DNA of 64,000 nt from Drosophila miranda (taxonomy: Eukaryota > Arthropoda > Insecta > Diptera > Drosophilidae). The position numbers and the translations under genes were made by a program. Shown in pieces: positions 1-9,418 of the stretch; positions within the stretch are counted from its first letter, which is position 1; each line of letters begins with the position of its first letter. The stretch lies in the NCBI RefSeq assembly GCF_003369915.1, contig NW_022881625.1, positions 1,426,001 to 1,490,000 on the forward strand, given 5' to 3'. Under the pieces are notes generated by a model that did not search any database, was not told where the DNA came from, and saw nothing but the letters and a program-made list of their open reading frames with translations.

Positions 1-2878
1 ACGACAATGTCCACCACAGGAATATTGGACTTGCTGCGGCCGGATTGCGGCGTCCCAATAATCGGCGCCTTGCTGCACCAAAGTGCGGAGTGTCTGTGGC
101 GGTGTGTGCAATGTGCCGGCCGGCATCATCGTCGTTGTTGTGGTCGTCGTCATCTGAGATGGATTGGACATCGGTGATGATTTGGACGTCGTCGTCGTCG
201 TCATCGGTAATGATTTGGACGTCGTCGTCGTCGACCACCCGTTCAAGGCGCCGTCGGACTTGCTCCAGTCCGTGGTCCAGAAGTGCCTCTTGCGGATTGC
301 GTCGATGGCTGTCGTCCAGGGTGCGTGAGCTGCTGCTTGCAGCCCGTGTCTGGCAACGATAATGTGACGTCTGCAGGTTGCTGCTCGCCAGAATTTGCTG
401 TGTCTGCTGCTGGGTCCGCTGCTGTGTCTGCTGCTGGGTCCGCTGCTGCGTCTGCTGCTGCATCTGTTGCTGAGTCTGCTGCTGCGTCTGTTGCTGAGTC
501 TGCTGCTGGGTATGCTGCTGCGTCACTGGATCGGGATCCCCCTCGTAATCTGGCAGGATTATCCTTTGGACAGATAGTGGCTGGCCAAAGATAAGAGTCA
601 CTATTCTTTCTCGGGGAGTTTGGCCGCTGAGGTATCGTTTCCTGAAGCAATTTATCATCGAACCGTTGAACCTTTCGGGGTTCGGATTGATGATATTTTG
701 TTGTTGGATTCTTCTTAATTGCCTGGCGTCTGATTCCTCCTGTCTCTTTCTTTTCAGCTCCTCCTCTTCGAGACGGACCAGCGTTGGAAGCGATTCCTCG
801 GAGATGGCCGGATCTGGATGTTGTTGTTGATGGCTGCTCCGATCCTGATTTTGAGGCTGCAGCGGGCGGAAGTGTTGGAGCAGCTGTTGCAGATATCGTG
901 GCCTCTGCAATCGCTGTGGCTCATACGGCTGCAGTAATAGTTTCCGAGCCTCCGGATTGACATGGCTAACCAAGGAGTTGGCGAAGCGCCCACTTGCCGC
1001 ATGGAACACTTCGTCAATTGTGTCTAGATTGTGAGTCTGCCTTATGGCATCGTTCCTGGTGAACCTTGTCGCCTTCATTGCCCATGATTTTATTTTGTAG
1101 GCTTTGCACCCGTCGCAGCTGGGAATCGGATGTAAGTGCGCCCCAAACCGGAAGACCATATTGCCAAATGGGCATGATGAGCTGCTTGATGACGATAGCC
1201 TTGATTTCGTTAGGCAGCCGGCTTTTTGGGCCAGCAAGCCACTCCAGTTTGGCCGCTCTTGATCGGAGTTTTGTGCAGAGCGTCGTGATGTGTGAGCTTA
1301 GGGTGAGTTTTTTGTCCAATTTTATGCCCAGATATGTGTGTGATTTGTCAAGTGGCACAGCCTGTCCATTTATAGTCGGCGTTTGCCTTAAGTCCGTTGA
1401 TCTAATTGTCCTCAGTGTGAATATTACATGTCCGGTTTTTTTTGCATTTATGTTAATGCACCACTTCTTGGCCCATATAGAGAAGTGTTGTAGGTACCGC
1501 TGGTTATTTTTGACTGCCACATTTGGGATTGCAGATGCGCTCATTATCACCGTGTCGTCGGCATACGTGGACAGCAGCATTGATTCCCGTTCTGGATGGA
1601 AGCCAGTGCTGTCAGGGATGAGGTGAGGCATGGGTATGTCCGAGGCATAGATCGTGTATAGTATTGGCCCAAGTACACTACCCTGCAGGACTCCAGCTGA
1701 TATTTTTCCGATTCTTGACAGATCATCGTCTCCGCAGCTCACGCAAAAAGTGCGTTCAGCCAGGTAGCTCTCCAGAATGCAGTACAAATTTAAAGGCAGC
1801 AGCTTCTTCAACTTGTACAGCAGCCCTTCATGCCATACTCGGTCAAAAGCTTCGGCCTCTGTCCAGAAAAATTGCCGAGCAAACTTGTTTTTTCTCATAC
1901 GCCTTGAGGATATATTGTGTGACTCGAGCCAGCTGCTGCTCAGTGCCATGCTCCGCCGAAATCCAAATTGGTAATTGGGTACGGCCTTGGCAAAATTCTC
2001 CACCTCAAACAATCTCGCCATCAGCAATTTTTCAATCATCTTTGAAAGGCCAGATAATAGACTGATTGGCCGGTAGGAACACATGTCGGCTGTGTTTTTG
2101 CCCGGCTTTAAAATCATTTTAATCTGGGCATTTTTCCCTGACTTGGAAAGTGGCCCAGTCTGAAAATGGAGTTATAAATTAATATTAAATATAATAGCGC
2201 TTTTTTTGGCAAATTTTTAATCAGTTTGTTATTGATTTTGTCGCCCCCAGGTGATTTGGACAGCTCCAATGCATCAACAATCTGCATCAGCTCAGGCAGT
2301 GTGACTGGTCTGAAGGGAATCCTGATTTCCTGGTCTGGTTGTAGCTGCTTCTGCCGTTTTGACTGCTCACGCTCTCTGTTGATTGCGGTCCGCTCTTCAT
2401 CTGAGTTGGATAGTATCGGGCTGAATCTCTCCTCCAGGTGAGTAGCAAAGGCATCGGCTGTCTCGGCTGTTGACTTTGTCCACGAGACACTTGCCTTGCC
2501 TCCAGTCATAGTTGGCAGCCTCAGTGGCCAGTTTGGCTGCGGCTGTCTTTTGATTGTGCTGGTCAGTTTCCAAAGTTTCTGCATTTGATAGCGGTCTTTG
2601 TTGTCAATCCCTGTGAGCAGTTTGTTGATATTTTTGTTTTTCAGGATTGTGAGCACCTTATTAAGACGATTTTGCGCCGCCCTGTAGTTTCGTCTGGCTT
2701 CGATGGTGCGAGTCGCCAGCCAGATCCTCTTGCACTGCTGTTTGTTGGAAAGCAGCTTGCTAGTAGCCACGTCCAGCTTAAGGTGATGGTGCCGGTGATG
2801 TTGCTGTGACCGCTGCTGATGTTGATGCTGTCGCTGCTGTGGCCATCTTCGATGTGAGTTTGGATGCTGCTGTTGATG

Positions 2879-2911
<33 letters not shown>

Positions 2912-3118
2912 CCGTATATTGTCCAAAAACAAGTCAACGACGTCATCAATGTCCTGCGCTATTCTAATCTCGGTGTTGAGATTGATCAACCGTTCCAGCG
3001 ACTTTTGAAACAGGCTGATATTGGCACGTGCTGGGAGCAGATGTTTCCTGGCTGTGGGCGTAGGATGTCTACGTCCACCGCTGCCGATCGTCAACTCCAC
3101 CCTGAGTTTTGGCCTCAT
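1..3118 (-). pseudogene. decayed jockey-clade reverse transcriptase ORF2, copy 1 (runs off window start)
   Basis: This is a near-identical duplicate of the ORF2 at 15669-19289, beginning at the equivalent ATG (3118) and cut by the window edge at the point matching about 16160 of the other copy. It encodes the same linker, reverse transcriptase and Q-rich/D-rich tail, but the frame is broken. Compared with the other copy there is a one-base loss near 2130, altered bases near 1855, a missing C near 1950 and a 5-base loss near 1078. The YADD catalytic motif survives near 1550. The endonuclease domain is missing, as in the other copy. I infer a dead segmental-duplication copy rather than an independent insertion, because the flanking junction at 3135-3390 is also shared. 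Confidence 0.85.
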
Positions 3119-3134
3119 CTGGCCGGCGATCTCT

Positions 3135-3390
3135 CATCTGGCTGCGGGCCTAGTCGAGGTTACAAGTGTTTCGTTGCTGCAGATTATATGTTTGTAAATT
3201 AATGTGCCATCAAATGTACTAGTGTGTGTTTGAGTGTCGTTTAAAGTTGAATTGTAAAACAAACACAAAAATGTACATAAATTAAATTAAGACAAATATT
3301 AATAAAGCAACGCGCTTGGTTGCTGGCGGCTCACACCCCAGCCTCTCAGCCCCTCCCCTGTAGAGCACTGAGAGCCCTCAACCCAAAGAG
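3135..3390 (+). repeat. gag-element 3' tail joined to a head, opposite in direction to the ORF2
   Basis: The sequence matches the last ~150 bp of the Gag-only element and then its first ~90 bp (AATAAA-like motif, then GCAACGCGCTTGG and a CT-rich stretch), both in plus orientation. The long A-run seen at other junctions is absent. The head breaks off at about 3385, where host-gene sequence begins. The same composite occurs at 19310-19590. It marks an inversion breakpoint against the minus-strand ORF2 to its left. Confidence 0.7.
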
Positions 3391-3459
3391 GCTCGTTGCT
3401 CGTTTGAGAAGTCGAAAGGTTTACCCAGGAGACGGAAAAGCCGGAAAAAGATACGAGAA

Positions 3460-4164
3460 ATGGCTGCAAAGGAAAAACTTGAAGGCAAAGCTAAAGGTAA
3501 AGGAAGTACTCGGTTCTGCGGCCATCGGACAGTCGTAACTCATTTCTCATTTCGTCTCATTTCAGCCGGGAGTATACTGGGGGATACAGGATCTGTGGCA
3601 ACCGCGACTATGGTTCGGCGCCAAATGCCGCCGCGCGCCTGCAAGAGCAAGAGCCAGAGCGCCGCCAGGCCCAGTCTTAGTCCCAGCCGCCTGGCCAAGA
3701 AGCCCAGCCTGACGCCGACCACCGGTTCTCAGGCGCCATCGCAGACCATCGCAAAGTCGAGGCCCACCGGTCTCGAGACGATTTTTGAACGGCCCGGCAA
3801 TGAGGACGACGGGCCCACCAGCAGCCATGCCGTGGCATTCGGCGAGTGCCAGCGCCGCGTCCTCGCCCTGGGTACGGGCGAAAAAAAAAGAACCCTGTCG
3901 CAGAAGAGCTGCCTGAAGGTGCGCAACACCTTGGGCGAACGCAGCACCCGGCACATGATGACACTGCGGGCGTCCCGCACTACTTTGGACAGCGTAATGC
4001 TCGGGGGCTCGGACGATGAAGGCGAGTCGGTCGGAGTCGCTCCCGCAGTCGCTCCCGTAGCTGCTCCCGAAGTCGTTCCCGCTGGAGGAAATGCCGGTAC
4101 AAATCAGCCGGCACCATTCGTGCTGCGCACCAGCAGGAGGCTCAAGAGTCTGCCTCCGTTTTAG
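3460..4164 (+). CDS. small basic nuclear-type protein, intact copy (possible tantalus relative)
   Basis: The ORF starts at ATG 3460 (MAAKEKLEGKAKGKG) and reads 234 codons to the stop at 4164. A likely intron lies at 3497-3565 (GT at 3497, pyrimidine-rich end, TTTCAG); it is 69 bp with no in-frame stop, so spliced and unspliced forms are both open. The protein is rich in Lys, Arg, Ser and Pro, has an acidic SDDEGES patch, an Ala/Pro/Val repeat, and ends in RTSRRLKSLPPF. The LETIFERP motif recalls, from memory only, the Tantalus/PRR14 chromatin-protein family; I cannot confirm this. An AATAAA signal lies about 35 bp past the stop. It sits just upstream of the Mdr65-like chimera in the same direction. 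It could be a functional duplicate or a recent pseudogene. Confidence 0.6.
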   Translation: MAAKEKLEGKAKGKGSTRFCGHRTVVTHFSFRLISAGSILGDTGSVATATMVRRQMPPRACKSKSQSAARPSLSPSRLAKKPSLTPTTGSQAPSQTIAKSRPTGLETIFERPGNEDDGPTSSHAVAFGECQRRVLALGTGEKKRTLSQKSCLKVRNTLGERSTRHMMTLRASRTTLDSVMLGGSDDEGESVGVAPAVAPVAAPEVVPAGGNAGTNQPAPFVLRTSRRLKSLPPF

Positions 4165-4890
4165 ATTGTTGCACCTTCCACCCTCCAAATGAAAGAAAAA
4201 GAATAAAGAAAAGAAAAGCAAAGAAAAGAAAAACCCTCTACAGAATGTCTCATTGTAAATTGAAGCCCAAGAGCGGAAAGCGGAGATCAATTAGAATTGT
4301 GAACCCCAAAGCGAGCGATTGATACGATACACTCACGAGTACTCATGCCCAAGCCCGAGTACTCTGTCCAGCATCCACATCGGGGAATCAACATAAATGG
4401 GTGGCTCCGCGGACGGTGTTCCAGCAGTCGCGCTTGGGCGGTCCGAGTGAGCAGTAACGGATCTTCTGCAGAAATCAGTGCATAGATACAGTATCTGAAG
4501 GATCAAAGTGTTGAAAATCAATTAAAAGGTGATCATCCATCCCACGACAAGGAGAGGGGGCAGGGGGCGAATGGCGCCACACAGATTTCTGTACGGGCCT
4601 CTGAAAGGGAATCGAATCGAATCGCTCCAAATTGGCGTTGGAATGTCCAATAATAAACGGTAGATTCTATTACTCGTTAACCCCGCGGGTCAATGAGAGA
4701 GAACTATGGCAAAAGATACAAAGTAGCTGCTGTACCCTTGCCACAGCCACAGATAAAGATACATGCCTCTGAGAGTGTGGCAGTAATTGAATTAACCTTT
4801 ACGTGCCGTCTGTCTCTGTCCGTGTCTGTGAATAAATCGCGGGTCTTGGCTTGAGTAACACTATTCCTCCGGCCTTCGTCGCCCCGATAG
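4165..4890. other. spacer between the basic-protein gene and the Mdr65-like chimera
   Basis: I see no convincing gene. An A/G-rich stretch with AATAAA at about 4203 is probably the polyadenylation region of the upstream gene. The remainder should be the 5' flank and leader of the Mdr65-like exon. The same sequence is kept in inverted copies at 27676-28330 and 35565-36180, so it was duplicated together with both neighbours. Confidence 0.5.
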
Positions 4891-5683
4891 ATGGACGAGG
4901 CTTCTGGCACGACGACAACCGATGGCAAGTCCCTGGATGAGGCGCCGGTGGCCGCAGGACTGGAGCCCACACAGCCGATCGGCTTCCTGCAGCTCTTCCG
5001 CTTCTCCACCTGCGGGGAGATCGCGTGGCTCTTCTTTGGGTTCCTCATGTGCTGCGTCAAGGCGTTGACCCTGCCCGCAGTGGTCATCATTTACAGCGAG
5101 TTCACAGCAGTGAGTACCGGGCGATGGCCACAGCAGCGGCGGCGGGTACACCATTCCCACGGGGACCCTGAGCATCCTTCCCATCGCGGCGAACGCCCAG
5201 CTGCCGACCATCACGACAACGGCCAGTGGCTACGAGCCCAATGACGTCATCACCACGATCCCCGTCTCGCTCTCCATTCAGCGCTTCCCCTCGTCCCTGT
5301 CCATCGTGGACCTGGCCCAGGAGCAGGACGGCTACAGCAACAGTGGCTCCAGCAACGGCATGACCGTGGGGCCGGGTGCGGGCGGCGGCGGCGGCATCAC
5401 CACCACGGCCCTCCTGTCCGTGAAGCCCCTGAACGGCAGCGGCAACGGCAACATTTCGCGGAACAACAGCTTCAGTCTGAGCTTCAACCTGCAGGACCCC
5501 ACAGTGCGCTCCTCGGTGCGTTCGGCAGGAGCCCCCACAGTGGATACAGTGGACAACTCTTCATCCGGTGGCACGATCGCCCTGCCCCAGAGCGGCGCCA
5601 CGGCAACGGCAACGGCCACGAGTGCTACCTCAACCCTCGCCAAACACAGTCCCGAGGCCAAGACAGGAGAGGTCTATGTCTGA
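4891..5683 (+). pseudogene. Mdr65-like exon 1 fused to last exon of an unknown gene, copy A (intron deleted)
   Basis: Exon 1 is 4891-5109, 73 codons from MDEASG to SEFTA, then a GTGAGT donor at 5110. Its sequence (LFRFSTCGEIAWLFFG, first membrane segment, ALTLPAVVIIYSEFT) matches what I remember of the N-terminus of the Drosophila ABC transporter Mdr65. The ABC transporter body is absent. About 15 bp past the donor the sequence jumps into the second exon. Compared with copies B and C, most of the 86-bp intron, its acceptor and the exon 2 start are deleted, with one further base missing nearby. From 5306 the second exon is open to the stop at 5681-5683, ending in KTGEVYV, a possible PDZ-binding end. 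This copy cannot splice normally. Confidence 0.75.
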
Positions 5684-6239
5684 GCGGAGGAACAGGACAC
5701 CTATTCCGACCCATCCACTGGATTATAGCTTTCGTCGTAGGTTTAAGCACCCCCTTCCAGAACCACTGATACGATATTATCATCTAGGAAAGAGAACAAA
5801 ACAAGAGTAATCCTCTCTTCGGATTTTACATACATATTCACACATCAATATACATACATATATAGCCCACAGACGATATCGTATCGTAATGGATCGTATC
5901 GTACGGCACACGCGAGTCTTTCTCGATAGTTGGGCGAATAAATTACGAATAAAATCTTTACCAAGAGAATCTCCATTATATTACCCGTGCAAACATTGGA
6001 CCGTGTAAATACTTTGGAACCCTCCCCCTCCCCCTCTACACAAAAAACATAATATGTGATATGCGATTATTGTATGTGTTTTTTTTTTTTGTTCAAGCTA
6101 TAAAATTTGTGCATCTTTAGGATTAATGTGGAACCAATCCATGTAGAGGATGGTAGAAGAACACAGATCTAAGAAATTCTAGGCTCCTTTGTACAGATAC
6201 AGAAACAGTTACAGATGATCGACGAGGCAGATGAAGCGC
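5684..6239 (+). other. 3' flank/UTR of the chimera, copy A
   Basis: AT-rich sequence with short TATA/CATA repeats, AATAAA-like motifs near 5937-5950 and a T10 run near 6077. No coding region is seen. Near-identical copies follow the chimera at 26216-26762 and 34096-34651, so it is the retained 3' region of the donor gene. Confidence 0.55.
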
Positions 6240-6466
6240 TGTGACACGTCGGGCGACTAACGAGCCCCTTAACTTGTTTGCCGCCCAACTAAACTGTTAA
6301 AAATTCTTAATTAACGCCAATAAGGAATACATTAAAATGCCGACGCCAAGCCAAGCAGCCATTTTCCCAACTCGCCCCACACACATTCACATTCCCCTTC
6401 CCAACCACTACCGACAAGCTTAATTTCCTCTTTCTCGCCAATGTAAATTAAAATTCTGTGCGCCAC
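6240..6466 (+). repeat. fragment of the 1.34-kb S repeat
   Basis: Matches the middle of the S repeat (as at 20995-21220). It is joined to the chimera's 3' flank on the left and ends at the CGCCACTA motif, where gag-family sequence begins. Confidence 0.75.
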
Positions 6467-7464
6467 TAGCACCTCGTCGTCGTCGTTGTGGCTGTGGCTG
6501 TTAACATTGCTGTTAACAGGCATCGTCGTCTGGCTGCCGACGTAACTGTAGTTGTCGTTTTTGTGTTTGATGTCGCTGTTTGTGTGCTGATGTATGTCAT
6601 CATTGTATTTGTGGTTGTGGTTGTGGTATTGGCTGTGTGCATTGCATTTGGAACCGACTTCGAACTCGCTCCCGAACGGGCACTCGAACACGAATCTTTT
6701 GTTGGCTGCTGTTCGTGCAGAGGCTGCTCGAGTGCCCTCTCGTACTGTCGCTGGTACGAGGTCGTTACCCACTCTCTCTTTGCGCCTTCTCTCGCTCCTT
6801 GCTGTTTCCGGCTCTCTCCACACGATGCATCGGCATACGGTGCATCGATACGTGTCTGTGTTTGTTGGAGTGTGGGAAGCGGAATTATTGGCGCGCTTGG
6901 TACCGCTTGGCTTGGCTTGGCTTGACATTGCGGTGCTTTGGCTGACGCCGCTGCCGCTGCCGACGCCGCCAATGCCTCAAGCCGGCGACTACCGCTGCTG
7001 CTGCTGATGGTCTGCTGCTGCTGCTGCTGCTGCTGGCGTTCCTGGGTATGGACCGCCTCCACCCAGTCGCCGATCTGGAACTGCTCCTGGCTGGTGAGAT
7101 TGGGAATGGCCGCCTAGCTGTTGGGGCAGGGCAGGTCGGGGTCGGGGATGGGGCTTGTGGCCGGAGTGGCCGTGATGGTGGTGTCGGCATGGTATGTGGT
7201 CCTCACATACCCGGTAATGGTGGCTGGAGCCGGTCCAGGAATTGGAGGAAGTGCCTCCAACCAGGTGGCGGAGTCGGTGGATTGGCGTCTCAGTATCGCT
7301 GCGTTTGCCACGGTGCCGGTCGCTGCGCTGTCGGCGCTGGCTTCGCCGTCGGCGGCGCTGTCGGAGCTGGCAGTGGAAATGGCTGATTTGGGGCGATCCC
7401 TGGCTGTGACGCCGTGTGGTCCTCGTCGTCGTCGTCCTCTTCTGGCAGTGGATCCGCGTGGCAT
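6467..7464 (-). pseudogene. gag N-terminal half, truncated Gag-only element C
   Basis: The coding start is ATG 7464 (MPRGSTARRGRRRRGP); the frame is open further upstream only through non-ATG codons. It encodes a basic N-terminus, a Ser/Ala-rich section, the SWAAIPNLTSQEQF block, a Gln run and SSSSGSRRLEAL. Homology to the complete gag ends at about 6500. A 32-bp scrap of the element's own 3' region (6467-6499) follows, then S-repeat DNA, so the acidic tract and zinc knuckles are lost. The mixed join suggests a microhomology-mediated rearrangement. Confidence 0.8.
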
Positions 7465-7690
7465 AGCTGCGCTGGATTGGCTTTGGTTGGATTTGGTAAT
7501 AAATTTTTCGACCGACGCGAGTGGAGTTTTTGTCAAGCCAAATTATTCACACAGTTTTTTATTGGATTTTTTTCAATATATACCCGCTTTGGGTTGAGGG
7601 CTCTCAGTGCTCCAACAGGGGAGGGGCGGAGAGGCTGGGGTGTGAGCCGCCAGCAACCAAGCGCGTTGCTTTATTAATATTTTTTTGGGC
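7465..7690 (-). repeat. head-to-tail junction: tail of element A to head of element C
   Basis: Reading the minus strand, the tail of element A ends in a run of seven A (7683-7689), followed at once by the element C head: TATTAATAAAGC, a CT-rich block, a GGGTATATATTG TATA-like motif and a short leader to the gag ATG. The identical arrangement at 12930, 37670, 41858 and 58495 defines the element ends. Confidence 0.8.
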
Positions 7691-9418
7691 AGTATATGTC
7701 TTAATTTAATTTATGTACATTTTTGTGTTTGTTTTACAATTAAACTTTAAACGACACTTCAAACACACACTAGTACATTTGATGGCACAATAAACTTTAC
7801 AAACATATAATACTGCAGCAACGAAACACTTGTAACCACGAAATAGGCCCGCCGCCAGCAGGGGGGGGGAAAGGGAAAATGGAAAAAGAGAGACACAAAA
7901 TATTCGGCTTTTTGACGGAGGGACTAAACTAAACCTCGAACACGTCTCGACTCCACAACGTTTACGACACGACTTTTCCTTTGGACAGAGACCCAGACTC
8001 GAGACCAATCCACGATCGGGGCAAAAGGCTCCAAAAGTACGATTTGTCAAGAGGGGGGAGGGGGACTCGTCAAGTGTGTGTAATAGTGTGTCAAGTGTGT
8101 GTGTGTGTGTGTGTGGTGTGAGTCAAGAAAGTAAAGTGGGGCCACGCTCAAAAGTATGCTGTCTCTTCCCTTTGTAATTCCCCCTAACTTATAAATTTGA
8201 TTTGCAATCCCCTGTGAGTTCGTCAACTTGATGTTTTGTTGGCTGTAATGCGGTGTGTGGTCTTCAGTCCCCTCTACTACCCTTGCCACCTGCTGAGGGC
8301 AGACGACTAGGAATGTATCATGTACATGTGGGCGGGCAGTTTATAGGGGGCGTAATTGTTTTATGCGAAGACTAGCATTTTTGGCTCCATTTAGGCCGTA
8401 GTGGTGGTGGTGTGGCGGCAACTGATGCTGATTTGAAAGTCGATTTGAAACCGATAATCAATTGTCAGCACCGTTGCCGCCGAAGATTTTTATCACAGAT
8501 TGTAATAATTTTGAAGTGGGGTGTCGGAGAACCGCACTAATTACGAAAATAACAATGGTGGGGCGGGGGTGGGGGGGTGGAAGAAGGGGTTAAAGAAATG
8601 AGATCGAAAATTCAGAAAATGCAGTGTTGCAACACGTAGTCAATTGAGGAATAGAAAAAAGGTAAACAATGCAGGTGCTTTGCGTGGAAAATATAAAAAA
8701 AAGAGACAAGCACTTGCAGAAATAAAAATACAGATAAGTAGTAGACTGGAGTGAAGACGACGGAAAAACAGGTAATAAAAGAGATACTACACTGGAACAA
8801 AGACGAGACAAAACAGGTACAATTGATTTACGTTTACAATATTACAATAAACATAACAATTTAAAATAATGTCTATATCTTTTTTTTCTATAATTACAGG
8901 GAAGACAAGAAACAGCGGAGCATCGGCCGGCATAGCAAAACACAATGCTTGTAAAGACATTGCGTTGCATACCGGCCGACCCTGTCGTCCCCCCTGGTCG
9001 TCGAAATTGGCGTCATCCGAAGTCGTCAGAAGTAGGTGCAATTAGCACCTCGTCGTCGTCGTTGTGGCTGTGGCTGCCCTCTTGGAGAACCAGTGGCACT
9101 GGTCCGGCCACCAGCTGGGAGCCAGGAGTAGACGGCACACATATTACTGTGGCGACACGGGTCCGGCCGCCAAAGTGAAATGGATGTGAGTGTGTGTGCG
9201 TCGGCAATTGTGGCCCTAATGTAGAGCGAGTGGCACTGGTCCGGCCACCAGCTGGGAGCCAGGAGTAGATGGCACACATTTTACTGTGGCGACACGTGTC
9301 CGGCCGCCAAAGTGAAATGGATGTGAGTGTGTGTGTGCGTCGTCAATTGTGGCCCTAATGTAGAGCGAGTGGCACTGGTCCGGCCACCAGTTGTGGGCAA
9401 TGGCGGACAACGACACAC
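7691..9418 (-). mobile_element. 3' region of Gag-only element A
   Basis: About 1.7 kb of non-coding element sequence. Going 3' from gag it holds 139-bp tandem repeats carrying CTGGTCCGGCCACCAG and a CA microsatellite, a GC-rich block, an AT-rich section, a C-tract (about 8557-8580 as G on plus), a conserved ~400-bp block, a second CA repeat (8090-8120) and the terminal tail. No protein is encoded; ORFs across it are low-complexity repeats. A clean intron signature exists on the plus (antisense) strand at 8817-8899. Confidence 0.8.
8817..8899 (+). other. antisense intron in the 3' region of element A
   Basis: AAACAG|GTACAATTG at 8817 and TAATTACAG ending at 8899, 83 bp and AT-rich as expected for a fly intron. 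It lies antisense to the element. Both splice sites recur in the 3'-region copies at about 14.1, 29.85, 40.65 and 57.75 kb. Confidence 0.45.
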
